Of a stretch of 64,000 bases of DNA, positions 9,039-18,478 are shown one piece after another. Made by a program: the position numbers and the translations under genes. Origin of the DNA: Armatimonadetes bacterium Uphvl-Ar1. Lineage in GTDB: Bacteria > Armatimonadota > Fimbriimonadia > Fimbriimonadales > Fimbriimonadaceae. How positions within the stretch are numbered: position 1 is the first letter of the stretch; each line of letters starts with the position of its first letter. The notes below the pieces were generated by a model that ran no database searches, was not told the origin of the DNA, and saw only the letters and a program-made list of their open reading frames with translations. The stretch lies in assembly GCA_002162075.1 (NCBI GenBank), contig CP021423.1, positions 1,426,001 to 1,490,000 of the forward strand, written 5' to 3'.

Positions 9039-9695
9039 TTAGGATCTTTTGCGACAAGCAAACCAAGCCCCAACTGCTGCAAGCCCCAGCATCGTCGCTG
9101 GCTCAGGCACCGCTTCCTGAGAAAAGCTAATGTTGTCCAAGCCAATATTGTCCGAGTTTCCGCCAAGTCCGGTGAGGTCAAGCTCCAAAACCAGAACTTG
9201 AGAGGCGAAGCCTCCGATGATAAAAGTCGACGCCGGACTACTAAAACTGGGAATCGGAACGTCGATAAGCTGCACCAAAGTTAATCCGTTTCCATCTTTC
9301 AAACTTAACCCTGGCAACGTGACCGCGCCCCCGAAGTTTCCAATATCAAAGCTGTTCAAAACGACATTCTGATTATTTGATGCGGTGAACGTGATCCGCA
9401 ACAACGGGTCTCCGTCATTTTCGTTATAAATCACGTTCGTTAGATCACTGCAACCCGTGCTCCACCAACTCAATGATCCAGAATCCGACCGAGAGTAGTC
9501 AACCGTCACATCCGGGGTCGTACCGTTGGAAATATCATAGCCAAAATTTCCTACCGTCGCCGCCGCGACATTGTCGCCATAGCCCTGATCCAGAAAATTT
9601 CCATTGCTATTTCCCGTAATATCAAATGTGAGCACTGTTGCTTGCGAAAGGGCTCCATGCCCAAGAATCCCTAAAGTCAAAATTTCTTTTGTCAT
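9039..9695 (-). CDS. PEP-CTERM sorting-domain protein
   Basis: 218 residues from ATG 9695, which has a good ribosome site (AGGAAGG). An N-terminal hydrophobic export signal is followed by a beta-rich, Gly/Asn/Thr-rich body and the C-terminal signature VPEPATMLGLAAVGAWFACRKRS-like tail: Val-Pro-Glu-Pro, one membrane helix, then basic residues. Such tails are cleaved by exosortase (EpsH family) and the proteins go to the outer surface or matrix. No exosortase gene lies in this window. Body function unknown. Confidence 0.85.
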   Translation of the reverse strand: MTKEILTLGILGHGALSQATVLTFDITGNSNGNFLDQGYGDNVAAATVGNFGYDISNGTTPDVTVDYSRSDSGSLSWWSTGCSDLTNVIYNENDGDPLLRITFTASNNQNVVLNSFDIGNFGGAVTLPGLSLKDGNGLTLVQLIDVPIPSFSSPASTFIIGGFASQVLVLELDLTGLGGNSDNIGLDNISFSQEAVPEPATMLGLAAVGAWFACRKRS

Positions 9696-9780
9696 CTTTT
9701 CCTTCCTCTCCAATCGGATTCCATTAGAATCCAGGAACTTGAAGCTCTTGTCCAGGGGTTCGGGAATATTTTCCTAAAGT

Positions 9781-9821
9781 CTAAACCAACCCCAACAACA
9801 CTTCAAACAATTTAACCATCG
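9781..9821 (-). pseudogene. Remnant 3' end of a DUF2779-type gene
   Basis: These 41 bases match 37 of 41 bases of the 3' end of the nuclease gene at 11390-11430. On the minus strand they encode MVKLFEVLLGLV-stop against MVKLFEALLGLV-stop in the live gene; three of the four differences are synonymous. Weaker resemblance continues a few codons upstream, then stops. It reads as the tail of a diverged homologue, now without its body. Confidence 0.7.
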
Positions 9822-9940
9822 AAGGACAAGTCCGATGACAGGAGAGTTAGTCAAGCAACAGTTCGGTTATGCGACCATACAGTGCAAAGTTGTGAGCAGG
9901 GGAGGCGCTCGCATCAGCCCTTGGAATTTTTAAGGAACTG

Positions 9941-9977
9941 TTGACAAAACACTTCCCGGGGGGGGTAAGGTTGAATC
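9941..9977 (+). promoter_or_regulatory. Promoter with -35 and -10, leaderless start
   Basis: TTGACA (9941-9946), 19 bases including a run of eight G, then TAAGGT (9966-9971), six bases and ATG 9978. This is the clearest -35 in the window. The spacer is slightly long; the G run may be miscounted. Confidence 0.55.
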
Positions 9978-10502
9978 ATGAAAATTGGCGTCTTCGTCGC
10001 ACTCGTCTTAACAGCGTTGTCATTCAATACATCTTACGCCCAATCCTGGACGAGAACCACAAGAGACATCAAGGAGACCACTTCAATTTTTCCAGTGGGA
10101 CCAGTAGTACTCTGCTCAGATACATCAGAAATTCCTGCAAATATTAGATTCTGGCGGTATCAACAATATTGCATTGAGTCTGGAGAGACCGGGCCGGTTA
10201 CACCAAGCTGGACCCCGCCAGTGTCAAACCTGATTAGCTTGAATAACTTGAGGATACCAGTGACTCATGGAGGTGTAAACGGAATCCCAAATCATGTTTA
10301 TGTCCTTGAAATGGTCGCAAAAGAATTTGCCCAATGGGATGTAGTAATTTACAATGGAGTTCCGAGTCTTACAAACTTCTTGCAACCACCCATCGAAACA
10401 TGGGAAAGCTCAGGAGGTTCTACGTCAGGAGGCACATTGAGTAGAACTGTTCGAAACTTTTCAGAAGTTGAAAGTCGCCACCAGTTCTACCCGCAATTCT
10501 AA
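9978..10502 (+). CDS. Secreted hypothetical protein
   Basis: 174 residues with a cleavable signal peptide (hydrophobic residues 4-15, cleavage near SYAQS). The mature part is polar, with several Pro/Trp pairs and a Ser/Gly-rich stretch near residues 145-155. I recognise no domain. It overlaps nothing functional downstream if the next gene starts at 10516. Codon use is more A/T-rich than in the neighbouring genes, and it lies between two copies of the DUF2779 3' end, so it may be part of an inserted segment. Confidence 0.65.
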   Translation: MKIGVFVALVLTALSFNTSYAQSWTRTTRDIKETTSIFPVGPVVLCSDTSEIPANIRFWRYQQYCIESGETGPVTPSWTPPVSNLISLNNLRIPVTHGGVNGIPNHVYVLEMVAKEFAQWDVVIYNGVPSLTNFLQPPIETWESSGGSTSGGTLSRTVRNFSEVESRHQFYPQF

Positions 10503-10515
10503 AAGGAAAAAACTG

Positions 10516-11382
10516 ATGTTTGCCCACTTATCCTTAATTGCACTTGCGGCATTCGATTTCTCGGAACTCCAGGTTGGTCAGAAGACAGTCGCATTGATTG
10601 GTGGTTCAACCGTAGAGTTCCCATCGACCTTCAATACTAACCAGAAATATTCTTTGCCTTCCAAGTGGCTAAACCTTCTAGAAAGTGACGAGGAGGCAAT
10701 CTACATAGATTTAGATTCTATTGGAGCAACGCATCTCGAAAATCTAACTCAATACTCTCAAATGATCAAGACCGGGACGGCACAAACTCAAGACGGTGAC
10801 AAGCTACTTGCAAGGATCTTACTCGCAATGCAACCCAACTCAATCCCATCCCACTTTAAGGACAATCCCACTATTTCTGTCTCAACCGAACAATTCGTTC
10901 TCATAAAATCACAACAAGATCAAGAAACATCAATAACACCTTTGCGTACGCCAACCAACCCCTCATTTAAGAGAAACATCCCAAGAGAGTTCTTTTCGAA
11001 CATTTCTCCAGTTGCAATAATGAACCCCAACTCTCTCAGCATCCAAGCCCGCGCATTCGGTGGTAATCAAATCCAACAAGCATCCCTCATTTCGCGCGGA
11101 GTGGAGCTAGCAGAGAAATACCTCAAGTCGAAAATGGACACGCTTAAGGATGCGTTTGAAAGTCAGCGAACCGAAGAACAAAAGGCTGAGCTGAGTAAGC
11201 TGAAGAGCCAATCCGTCCTCGGCTTAACTATGTCTCAACTGAAAGAAACTTATCCGCAACTTCAAATCCAGTCAGACCGACAAGGCAACTTCATCTTCAC
11301 TGAAACAATGCCCGTAATCAACTTCGTCATTGAAGCAAAGGGACAAAATATTGGCATTGCGGTTGACGCAAGAGGCAAATAA
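10516..11382 (+). CDS. Hypothetical exported protein
   Basis: 288 residues from ATG 10516, chosen because AAAAGGAAA lies just upstream and the first residues (MFAHLSLIALAAF) form a plausible export signal; the longer frame from 10468 overlaps the previous gene. The middle is Ser/Thr/Gln-rich; a segment near residues 185-235 (ELAEKYLKSKMDTLKDAF...EEQKAELSKLKSQ) is likely a long helix or coiled coil. No known domain. Probably co-transcribed with the gene at 9978, 13 bases away. Confidence 0.6.
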   Translation: MFAHLSLIALAAFDFSELQVGQKTVALIGGSTVEFPSTFNTNQKYSLPSKWLNLLESDEEAIYIDLDSIGATHLENLTQYSQMIKTGTAQTQDGDKLLARILLAMQPNSIPSHFKDNPTISVSTEQFVLIKSQQDQETSITPLRTPTNPSFKRNIPREFFSNISPVAIMNPNSLSIQARAFGGNQIQQASLISRGVELAEKYLKSKMDTLKDAFESQRTEEQKAELSKLKSQSVLGLTMSQLKETYPQLQIQSDRQGNFIFTETMPVINFVIEAKGQNIGIAVDARGK

Positions 11383-11389
11383 TTAGTTT

Positions 11390-12856
11390 CTAAACCAACC
11401 CCAACAACGCCTCAAACAACTTCACCATCGCAAAAGTATCCCGCTCGCAATACCGGAGCAGCGCCTCCCGCCGAGCCGCCAAATCCGCCCCGACCAACTC
11501 CCCACTCCGCGCCGCAACATAACTCATCTCCGCCATCCCGCCGTTCTTCACCTGCAAATCCGAATAATCCAGACCCGGAACCATCACCGGAAGCACGACT
11601 TTAATCGAACTCTTCCCTCGGAACTTCGGATGATAAACCCCATCCTTAAAGAAATCCTCCATATCCACGCTGGACGCCAAAAACTTCTGCAGCAACTCCT
11701 GCGCCCCGGGCACCCCTGCACCCACCAAGCGAGTCAAACACCGCTTTTCAAACGCCGAATAATGGATGACACTCCCTGCCCCCGCCAAAACCGGTGTCAA
11801 TGCCTCCACCAACCCCGCATGTGGATCATCCGACTCCAAATCCACAAACTCAAAATGAGCCGCATCCCCACCCGGCTCGCTCAATACGTGAGCAGAAAAT
11901 TGAAACACTACCAACTCCCCGCCCTTCATTCCCGGATTCACCGGAAACAGCGGCGAGGCCGTCTCAAAGTCCAAAAACACCGCCGGATACTTCACCGCCG
12001 CAAGCCGCCGACCTAAATCCGGCGCAACCCACGGCACCCGACCCGACCCCAATGCCCGCCGCACAAACTCCGCCTTGTTACTCAGTTCCTCATCCGCCGG
12101 AACCTCACTCATCCGATAAATCCCTCGATCAACCAAAGACTGATATTTCCGCTTGTCCAAACTCGGCGCAAATAGCAAATCATCGTCCGCCAAATCCCCA
12201 AAACAGTGACCCAGGTAAGGGCAAGTCGCCTCGCAATGCCGGCCCGCCCGAATCTGTTCCGCTTCCCCACTCTCGATAACCGCCAGCAATTCGTTCACTG
12301 CCTCCGGTAGCTCGGGAGATTCCCGCCGGCAAATATCCGTCACATCCAGCGGCACAAACAAATCCTGAACCCGCGACCCCTCAATCATCGGCGTCTCCTG
12401 CGCCACAAAAATCAACTCCACTCGCTCAATCGAAAGCCCCGACCGATTCAAAACGTGATACTGAAAGATCGCATCTTTAACGTGATTATCATTCACCGTC
12501 TTCGCCGATTTCACCTCGCGAAAACCCCACGCCTCTCCAATCCTGAACAAAATATCCACTTGCGCGAAGAGCCCATCAACCGCAAACGCCGCTTCATAAA
12601 GCACCCTGTGTCCATCCCTCATCATCTGCGCCGTATTTTCGAGCCGCTCAGATAAAGAATCACCCGGAACCTCAACCCCACCCGAGTTCAAACCCCGCGC
12701 CAAAATCCCAATCTTTTGGCCAATCTCGGCCCGCGCCAGCATCGCCTCATCAACAACCCCCAAATCCGGCTGATTCCACCGAAGCCACAATCGCTTCGGA
12801 CACTTCACCCCATCTTTATATGCCGATTTTGAGAGCCGACGCCCACCAGAAGTCAC
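11390..12856 (-). CDS. DUF2779 protein: Cas4/RecB-like nuclease fused to an RNase H-like exonuclease domain
   Basis: 488 residues. The N-terminal half has a PD-(D/E)XK pattern (VDILFR ... FREVKSAK) and four cysteines, one near the N-terminus (VKCPKRLW) and three in CEATCPYLGHC, as in Cas4/AddB-type Fe-S nucleases. The C-terminal half is DUF2779, with DEDD-like motifs FLDFETA, VIHYSAFEK and YCERDTFAM. The family is widespread and uncharacterised; role in DNA repair or defence is inferred from the folds. No cas genes or repeat array are near. A remnant of a homologous gene's 3' end lies at 9781-9821. Confidence 0.85.
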   Translation of the reverse strand: MTSGGRRLSKSAYKDGVKCPKRLWLRWNQPDLGVVDEAMLARAEIGQKIGILARGLNSGGVEVPGDSLSERLENTAQMMRDGHRVLYEAAFAVDGLFAQVDILFRIGEAWGFREVKSAKTVNDNHVKDAIFQYHVLNRSGLSIERVELIFVAQETPMIEGSRVQDLFVPLDVTDICRRESPELPEAVNELLAVIESGEAEQIRAGRHCEATCPYLGHCFGDLADDDLLFAPSLDKRKYQSLVDRGIYRMSEVPADEELSNKAEFVRRALGSGRVPWVAPDLGRRLAAVKYPAVFLDFETASPLFPVNPGMKGGELVVFQFSAHVLSEPGGDAAHFEFVDLESDDPHAGLVEALTPVLAGAGSVIHYSAFEKRCLTRLVGAGVPGAQELLQKFLASSVDMEDFFKDGVYHPKFRGKSSIKVVLPVMVPGLDYSDLQVKNGGMAEMSYVAARSGELVGADLAARREALLRYCERDTFAMVKLFEALLGLV

Positions 12857-12879
12857 CCCTCAACTCTACCGCCTCAGAC

Positions 12880-13572
12880 TCAACGAATGTCTTTCTTAAT
12901 CCACTTGGCGTGCATATCAAAGTAAATCTGGTTCCGACCACCTACGTGCGCACTCCATCCCCCCGCCGGCGGCTCTGATCCACCAACCGACCAAAGCGTA
13001 TGGGAATAGTTCCACCACCCCGCCTCATAGAACGGCGTCATCAACCACTCCTGCTCACTCACACTCAAACCCTTCGCATCCGCTACACTTAAGGCACTCC
13101 GCCCCCGAGTGAACCGTGTCGAAGCCGGATTCAACTCCGCAAAAAGATCGCTGATATAGTGCGTTTTCCCCCGAGTCCAATCATCCACTCCGTTCGCTCG
13201 CCACGGAGCCTCAAAGTAACTCTGCCAACCCGACAGCCTCGCTGTTCCCAATGCCGGAGAATGGAAAATCTGAACATTCTTGATATAAGGATCCCAAAGC
13301 GGCATAAAGCTCCCCACCACCGCATATTTCCGACCATCCGCCCGCACCGCCGGAGTCAGCTGAAGCTCCGCATCCGGCACCCAAGGCATCAAATCATCAT
13401 AGTCGTTCACATAAAGCTCATTCCCAATCGCAATCTGCCGCAAATTGCTCAAACAAGCCGAACGCTTCGCCGATTGCTTCGCCTGGGCAAAAACCGGGAA
13501 CAATATCGCCGCCAAAATCGCAATAATTGCAATCACCACCAACAGCTCAATCAATGTAAATCCACGCTTCAC
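12880..13572 (-). CDS. Prepilin-type pseudopilin with N-methylation leader
   Basis: 230 residues from GTG 13572 ([19 protein letters not shown]). The type III signal peptide is cut after Gly by prepilin peptidase; Glu5 of the mature protein is present. The hydrophobic helix runs into [19 protein letters not shown], a hallmark of planctomycete/armatimonad-style pseudopilins, and the C-terminal ...IYFDMHAKW resembles the H-X9-DG-like tail of such proteins. TACTGT ends six bases before the GTG, supporting this start over the longer frame from 13665. Probably an exported surface or secretion-system pseudopilin. Confidence 0.85.
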   Translation of the reverse strand: MKRGFTLIELLVVIAIIAILAAILFPVFAQAKQSAKRSACLSNLRQIAIGNELYVNDYDDLMPWVPDAELQLTPAVRADGRKYAVVGSFMPLWDPYIKNVQIFHSPALGTARLSGWQSYFEAPWRANGVDDWTRGKTHYISDLFAELNPASTRFTRGRSALSVADAKGLSVSEQEWLMTPFYEAGWWNYSHTLWSVGGSEPPAGGWSAHVGGRNQIYFDMHAKWIKKDIR

Positions 13573-13584
13573 GGCATAACAGTA
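13573..13584 (-). promoter_or_regulatory. -10 box for the pseudopilin gene
   Basis: TACTGT (13579-13584 on the minus strand) plus six bases and GTG 13572: another leaderless-type start. Confidence 0.4.
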
Positions 13585-13752
13585 CCAATTTGAGACGTTA
13601 ACAAACCAATAAATCCACCAGTCCCAATCCCCTCGGGAGCCTTTTTCACTTAACCCCCCTTCCAAAAATTAGCACGGGACCACGGAACCAATTTTCAAAA
13701 CGTGGCGTTTCGATAAAGGAAGTTCCCACTGGGACACAACAGGAACAAGACC

Positions 13753-14361
13753 ATGAAACAACTCAACAAGATCGTCGCAACCCTCTTCACCCTCGCCGCA
13801 TTTGGTGCCGCAAACGCCGCTCCCATCGACTTCAAAATCGGATCCGGCAACCAAACCCAACAAATCGCCCAAGTCGAATCCGCTACCGATCTCGAAACCT
13901 TCACCGGACGAACCGATAAAGTCACCGGAAACCTCAAATTCGACCCAGCCAAACGAACCGGCTCCGGCAAAATCGTCATTGATGCCGCCAGCATCAACAC
14001 CGGAATCGACCTCCGCGACGAGCACATGCGCAGCCCCAACTGGCTCGACACCGCAAAGTTCAAAACCATCACGTTTGAAGCAACCACCGTCAAGTTCGTC
14101 AAAGGCAATACCTATTCCGTCACCGGGAAGTTCACCATGCACGGAGTCACTAAGACGATCAAGACCAATGTTGAAGTCAAGCACCTCAAAGAAAGCGCAA
14201 CCACCAAGAGCGCAGGGTTCAAAGGCGATGTCCTCCAAGTCAAATCCAAGTTCAACGTGAACCTCAGCGACTTCGGAATTAAAATCCCCGCTCCCGCCAA
14301 AGGCAAAGTCAGCAACTCCGTCACCATCAGCGTAACCGTCTACGGTCAAAGCAAAGGCTAA
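13753..14361 (+). CDS. YceI family periplasmic protein
   Basis: 202 residues with a signal peptide (cleavage near AANAAP). The YceI beta-barrel (lipocalin-like) covers the rest, with the typical core FTGRTDKVTGNLKFDP, DLRDEHMRSPNWLDTAKF, FTMHGVTKTIK. Members bind polyprenyl or other lipids in the periplasm; the exact ligand here is unknown. ATG 13753 follows an AGGAAC ribosome site. The next gene, 58 bases on, may be co-transcribed through an intercistronic hairpin. Confidence 0.9.
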   Translation: MKQLNKIVATLFTLAAFGAANAAPIDFKIGSGNQTQQIAQVESATDLETFTGRTDKVTGNLKFDPAKRTGSGKIVIDAASINTGIDLRDEHMRSPNWLDTAKFKTITFEATTVKFVKGNTYSVTGKFTMHGVTKTIKTNVEVKHLKESATTKSAGFKGDVLQVKSKFNVNLSDFGIKIPAPAKGKVSNSVTISVTVYGQSKG

Positions 14362-14373
14362 TCATTCGACCTC

Positions 14374-14399
14374 GCTCCCCGCTTTGTACCACGGGGAGC
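14374..14399 (+). terminator. Intercistronic hairpin
   Basis: GCTCCCCG (14374-14381) pairs with CGGGGAGC (14392-14399). No U tract follows, so partial attenuation or mRNA stabilisation between the yceI-like gene and the next gene is more likely than full termination. Confidence 0.4.
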
Positions 14400-14419
14400 A
14401 AACTCAACCTGGAATCCCC

Positions 14420-14821
14420 ATGAAAGTCCTCAACATTCTCGGAATTGCCGTCGCCGTCCTTGCCTTTATTGCCCTCATCGCCGCCCAGGTCATCCGAGAG
14501 GACTACGCCAAACGCGCTGTCGTCTACCAACGCATCGAGCAAACCGAAGAAGCCAAACTATTCGGCGACGTCGGCACCAAAATCGGCTCCCCCCAAGCCT
14601 TCATCATCGATGACCCCAAAGCTATTCTCCCCGATACTTTAGAGGACGGAACAAGGCTCCTGAACGAGAACTACCTCAAGGCTAAAAGCATCTACCCCCT
14701 TCAACTCAAAACGATCAATGAAACGGTCTCAATGGTCTCCCTCGGCACCGCCCTCGCCCTCATCGCCGGCATCGCCACCACCCTCTTCACCCGCCGCAAG
14801 CTTGAAAAAACGAACGCTTGA
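14420..14821 (+). CDS. Small membrane protein of unknown function
   Basis: 133 residues from ATG 14420 (MKVLNILGIAVAVLAF). Two membrane segments, near residues 4-24 and about 105-123, enclose a soluble loop of roughly 80 residues, followed by a basic tail (RRKLEKTNA). Family not recognised. Close spacing behind the YceI gene suggests an operon, but no shared function can be claimed. Confidence 0.6.
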   Translation: MKVLNILGIAVAVLAFIALIAAQVIREDYAKRAVVYQRIEQTEEAKLFGDVGTKIGSPQAFIIDDPKAILPDTLEDGTRLLNENYLKAKSIYPLQLKTINETVSMVSLGTALALIAGIATTLFTRRKLEKTNA

Positions 14822-14845
14822 AGGGAAAATCTCTTAGTGATTCCT

Positions 14846-17098
14846 TCACTCCTCCCGAAAAAGCCACTCCGTCGGAACACTCCGCCGCCGGAACCCCGCC
14901 GCCTCCACTTCCCAAAGCAACTCCCGACTCCCCCCCGCATTAAAATAGAGCAACTCAAACGGATACCTCCCCTTCACGAGCCTAACCTGAATCGCCCCCG
15001 ATCCCGTCCCCCCCACCTGCGTCAAATCAATCAAATCCCGCCCCCCAAACCTCAATCGGCTCCCGTCATCACTCCGCAAATAAAACGTATAAACCCCGTC
15101 CGCCGGAATCGCCAAAACCCCGTGGAACCGCACCCCAAACGGATCACCCAAGAACCGCCACTGGTTCGCCCAAGTCGGAACGTCCGTCCGCTCCACGCTC
15201 CCCGAAAAGCCGTCGACGTCGCGAAAACGCCCCGAATACCAATCCGCCCACAATCCCGAAACCAACCGCCCATCTGGCTCCTCCACCCGCAAAAACCTGA
15301 CCGAAACCGGCTTCCCCACCGCCCCATTCGCTCGCATAAACGCCACGTTGATCTCCCCCGATTCGGTCATCACGAAAGGCGGTCAAAATCCTCGCTTGTC
15401 GCTCGCGGAACTGACCCATCACGCGTCCGTTTCACCGACATCCCTGGCGGTGCCTTCGGAGGATTCAGCGTCACGGAATCACGAAACGCCACAAAGTAGT
15501 AGTCAAATTCCGGCTCCGGCACATGACTCTGAACCTCAAGCTGATCTAGTCGGGCAATCTGCTGTTGAACCCCCGCTTCAAACCTCGCCCAGTTCTTTGC
15601 CTTAGAGTCACTCCAAAGCGACTCACTCAAAGCCAAAATTCTCGGAAACACCGCCTGCTCCACATCCCCCCACTGTTCCAATCGCTCGGTCCAAACCTGC
15701 CCCTGTCCTCCTTTGATCAACGCCGCTTGTTCCGCCGTCACTCCTTTCGGAACCGGATCAAACCCATACACTTCTTTCATCGGAGTCGCCTGATAAGAGT
15801 GATCAAAATAAGTAAGCTGCTGGGGTGCCATCACGGCCCGTGCCCCTGCTTGGATCGCTGCCTTCGCTCCCGCTTCTCCTCGCCAACTCATTACCACTGT
15901 ATTCCCCGGCAATCCCCCTCCAAAACTTCGTCCCATGCCACCGCCGTCTTCCCTTTCGATTTCAAATAGCTCGCCATCCGCCGCATAAAGTAACCATACA
16001 GTTCCTCGTTTCCGTCAAGCCGTTGCCGCTCTCGCATCCCCAAACAGTCCGAACAAGTCGTCCAAGTCCGCTTGTCCACCTCGTCCCCCCAATGTGAACA
16101 TAATCCCCCGGAAAAAGCTCCACAACCTCGTCCAAAACCTCAGTCAAAAACTTGTATGTCGCTTCTTTCCCCGGACAATACGTATTCACAAACTGCGTTT
16201 TGATCTGCGGCAAAATCCGGTTCACACTTGCTTCGTCGCATGCCAAGTCCCGTCTCACCCAGAGTGCCGGCAACGAGTGTCCGGGCATCTCAATCTCAGG
16301 CACAACCGTAATGTGTCGCAATGAGGCATATTCGACTACTTCCCGAACCTGATCCTGAGTGTAATAGCCACCATAAACCTGATAAACCCCATCATTCTGA
16401 TTAAAAAACAACTGGGAGTGATCCCACCCGCGCCCATCCCCAATCCGCCAAGCCCCCACCCTTGTGAGGTCAGGATGACCTTTAATCTCAATCCGCCAAC
16501 CCCCGTCATCCACCAAATGCCAATGAAACCGGTTAAATTTATATAATGCGAGTAGATCAATGAACTTCTTAACTTCATCCACCCCAAAAAAATGGCGGGA
16601 AACATCCAAGTGCATTCCGCGCCACTCAAACCGTGGCGCATCCGATATCTCCGCCGCTAGCGCAATCCAATCTCGAAAAACCGCTTCGTCCGACTCAATT
16701 TCTTTCGGAAGCATCTGCCGAAAGCTCTGTGCACCATAGAACAAACCCGGAATCCCAAATGATCGAATTGTTACGTATTCCGATCGCACACTCACCCGGT
16801 ACCCCTCCTCCCCCAACCATTTCATTTCGGGTTTCAGGTCAAATTCAATATAATCCTTAACAGGCTTCGTTGGCCGGATCGGCAGAGGATATCCCGTCGC
16901 CTTTCGCAGCATCCTGGCCAACCGATCCGCTTCCCCTAGCTCACGGTTATCCGCCACAATCACCGTCGAAGGCAGAATCTCGAATTGCCCTGTTTTCCGC
17001 ACATATTCAGTCGGCATAGGCACAATCGGCGGCAATGTTGAGCCTTGTAAGCCCACCATCCCTAGCGCTAACGCAACCGTGCTCACAACCAAGCTCAT
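14846..17098 (-). CDS. GH20 beta-N-acetylhexosaminidase with C-terminal PA14-like domain (frame broken three times)
   Basis: Exported glycoside hydrolase releasing terminal GlcNAc/GalNAc. Signal peptide at the N-terminus (from ATG 17098), then a GH20b domain, the catalytic TIM barrel (FEWRGMHLDVSRHFF, FHWHLVDDGGWR, PEIEMPGH), then a C-terminal segment with a PA14-like pattern (GLWADWYSG, GVYTFYLRSDDGSRLRFGG). The frame breaks at 16085-16090, exactly in the catalytic HIGGDEV motif, again at 15914-15918 (DEVLEGGLPGNT), and at about 15375-15380 (FDRPFVMTESG). One added base at each restores a 751-residue protein. Probably sequencing indels; if real, this would be a dead gene. Confidence 0.82.
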
Positions 17099-17210
17099 GC
17101 CCTCGTGATTGTACCGGAGCACCCCTACTTCACCCCGCCTAACTGGCATCAAGTTCGCAAGGGAACAAACTTCCAGCTCACACGTTTAAGTAAAATAGGA
17201 ATTCATCAAT

Positions 17211-18401
17211 ATGGTCAATCTCGCCGTAGCCGCCCTCCCATTCATCGTCGCCACGACCGCCACTGCTCCCCAATCAACTTCAGAGTGGCCGTTCAAAATC
17301 ATGGAAGACGCAATCGTCGTAGATAGCCAGGTCAACGGCCGTAACGTCAGCGCAATGTTCGATACGGGATTCTCCGGTGCGTACGTTCTTAACCAAAGCG
17401 TCAACGTCGGTAAGCCAACCGGATTTATGAACCTCCAAGACTTCGTCGGAGTTTTCCAGGCACCCACTGTCAAAATCACCTCACTCAAAATGGGCGAAAT
17501 TGACATGAAGCCCCAAGATATGCAAGTCGTCCAAATGCCCGATGAAAACTACTCTCTCAACTACGGCACCCACTGCGACGGAATCATGGGTCTCGAAGTC
17601 ATTGCTCACCGCGTCACCCAAATCAACTTCCAAGAATCCAAATTCAAATTCTTCCCGGATAGCTATGACATCAACAAGTTCAAAGGCCAACCCGGCAAGA
17701 CCGTTCTCAAGATGCTCCCCATTGGCAATAACGCCATCAAGCTTCTTGTCAAAGCCCCCAATGGCGGCAAACTCTATCTAAGCCTCGACACGGGCAACGC
17801 CTTCTACAGCACCACCCACAAAGACAGTCTCGAACGCATTGGTTTGTGGAAGGTCGGCGTCAAACCGAACTTCATGAAGCAGTCGTTTGTCGCTTCCGGG
17901 GCCGTCGACAGCTGGGATATCGAACTGAAAGATATGAACATCTACGGCTATGATGTCCCACGTGGAGTCTGGAACATCATTGACCGGCCCGCCTCCGATG
18001 CAGATAGCGACGGCACCGTCGGATTTGGATTCCTCAAAAATTTCAACATCACAATCGACATGGAGCGGAGGCTCGTCATGCTCGAAAACTTCACCAACGA
18101 AGTCGGGTCTCCGGAAACGGGTGAACCGGGGTTCTTTGCGTTCTGGGATGATCGATCTTCCCGTATGCGCGTCGGTCGGGTACTTCCGGGGAGCCCCGCC
18201 GAAAAGGCCGGGATCAAACCCGGCGACTTCCTCGTCTCGATCAATGGCGAACTCATTTCCAACACCCCATTCCGACGCATGATGCGACTGATGGAAGGCG
18301 AACCCGGTTCAACCTTCATTTGTGCGACGTCCCGCGATGGAGTCCTCACCCGCCACGAAATCAAGCGCGAAGTCATGGTGAACAAACCAATCACAAACTG
18401 A
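17211..18401 (+). CDS. Retropepsin-like aspartyl protease with PDZ domain
   Basis: 396 residues, exported (short hydrophobic N-terminus). Two aspartyl-protease half-motifs are visible, MFDTGFSGAYVL (Asp51) and LSLDTGNAFYST (Asp193), so the fold may be a double-lobed pepsin-like protein in one chain. A PDZ domain occupies about residues 305-385 (RVLPGSPAEKAGIKPGDFLVSINGEL). Bacterial members with this layout are periplasmic or surface proteases of unknown substrate. Well terminated by the hairpin at 18424. Confidence 0.82.
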   Translation: MVNLAVAALPFIVATTATAPQSTSEWPFKIMEDAIVVDSQVNGRNVSAMFDTGFSGAYVLNQSVNVGKPTGFMNLQDFVGVFQAPTVKITSLKMGEIDMKPQDMQVVQMPDENYSLNYGTHCDGIMGLEVIAHRVTQINFQESKFKFFPDSYDINKFKGQPGKTVLKMLPIGNNAIKLLVKAPNGGKLYLSLDTGNAFYSTTHKDSLERIGLWKVGVKPNFMKQSFVASGAVDSWDIELKDMNIYGYDVPRGVWNIIDRPASDADSDGTVGFGFLKNFNITIDMERRLVMLENFTNEVGSPETGEPGFFAFWDDRSSRMRVGRVLPGSPAEKAGIKPGDFLVSINGELISNTPFRRMMRLMEGEPGSTFICATSRDGVLTRHEIKREVMVNKPITN

Positions 18402-18423
18402 CTCAGCAGGTCAACAAAATGTT

Positions 18424-18455
18424 AAGCCCGGGTCGTCATCCGGGCTTTTCTATTT
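18424..18455 (+). terminator. Intrinsic terminator
   Basis: AAGCCCGG (18424-18431) pairs with CCGGGCTT (18440-18447), followed by TTCTATTTT. It stops the protease transcript just before the promoter of the next gene. Confidence 0.8.
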
Positions 18456-18465
18456 TAGACTCAGC

Positions 18466-18478
18466 TATAGTCAATTCC
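18466..18478 (+). promoter_or_regulatory. -10 box (TATAGT) for the phosphoesterase lipoprotein
   Basis: TATAGT (18466-18471), seven bases, ATG 18479: leaderless-type promoter directly after the upstream terminator. Confidence 0.5.

Noticed and set aside
9978-11382. Insert as an insertion sequence or transposon
   Set aside because: Neither gene resembles a transposase and the flanking tails are diverged, not target-site duplications, so a classical mobile element is not supported.
13669-14349. Minus-strand frame opposite the YceI gene (226 codons)
   Set aside because: Shadow of a confirmed gene; Gly/Phe/Val-rich without motifs.
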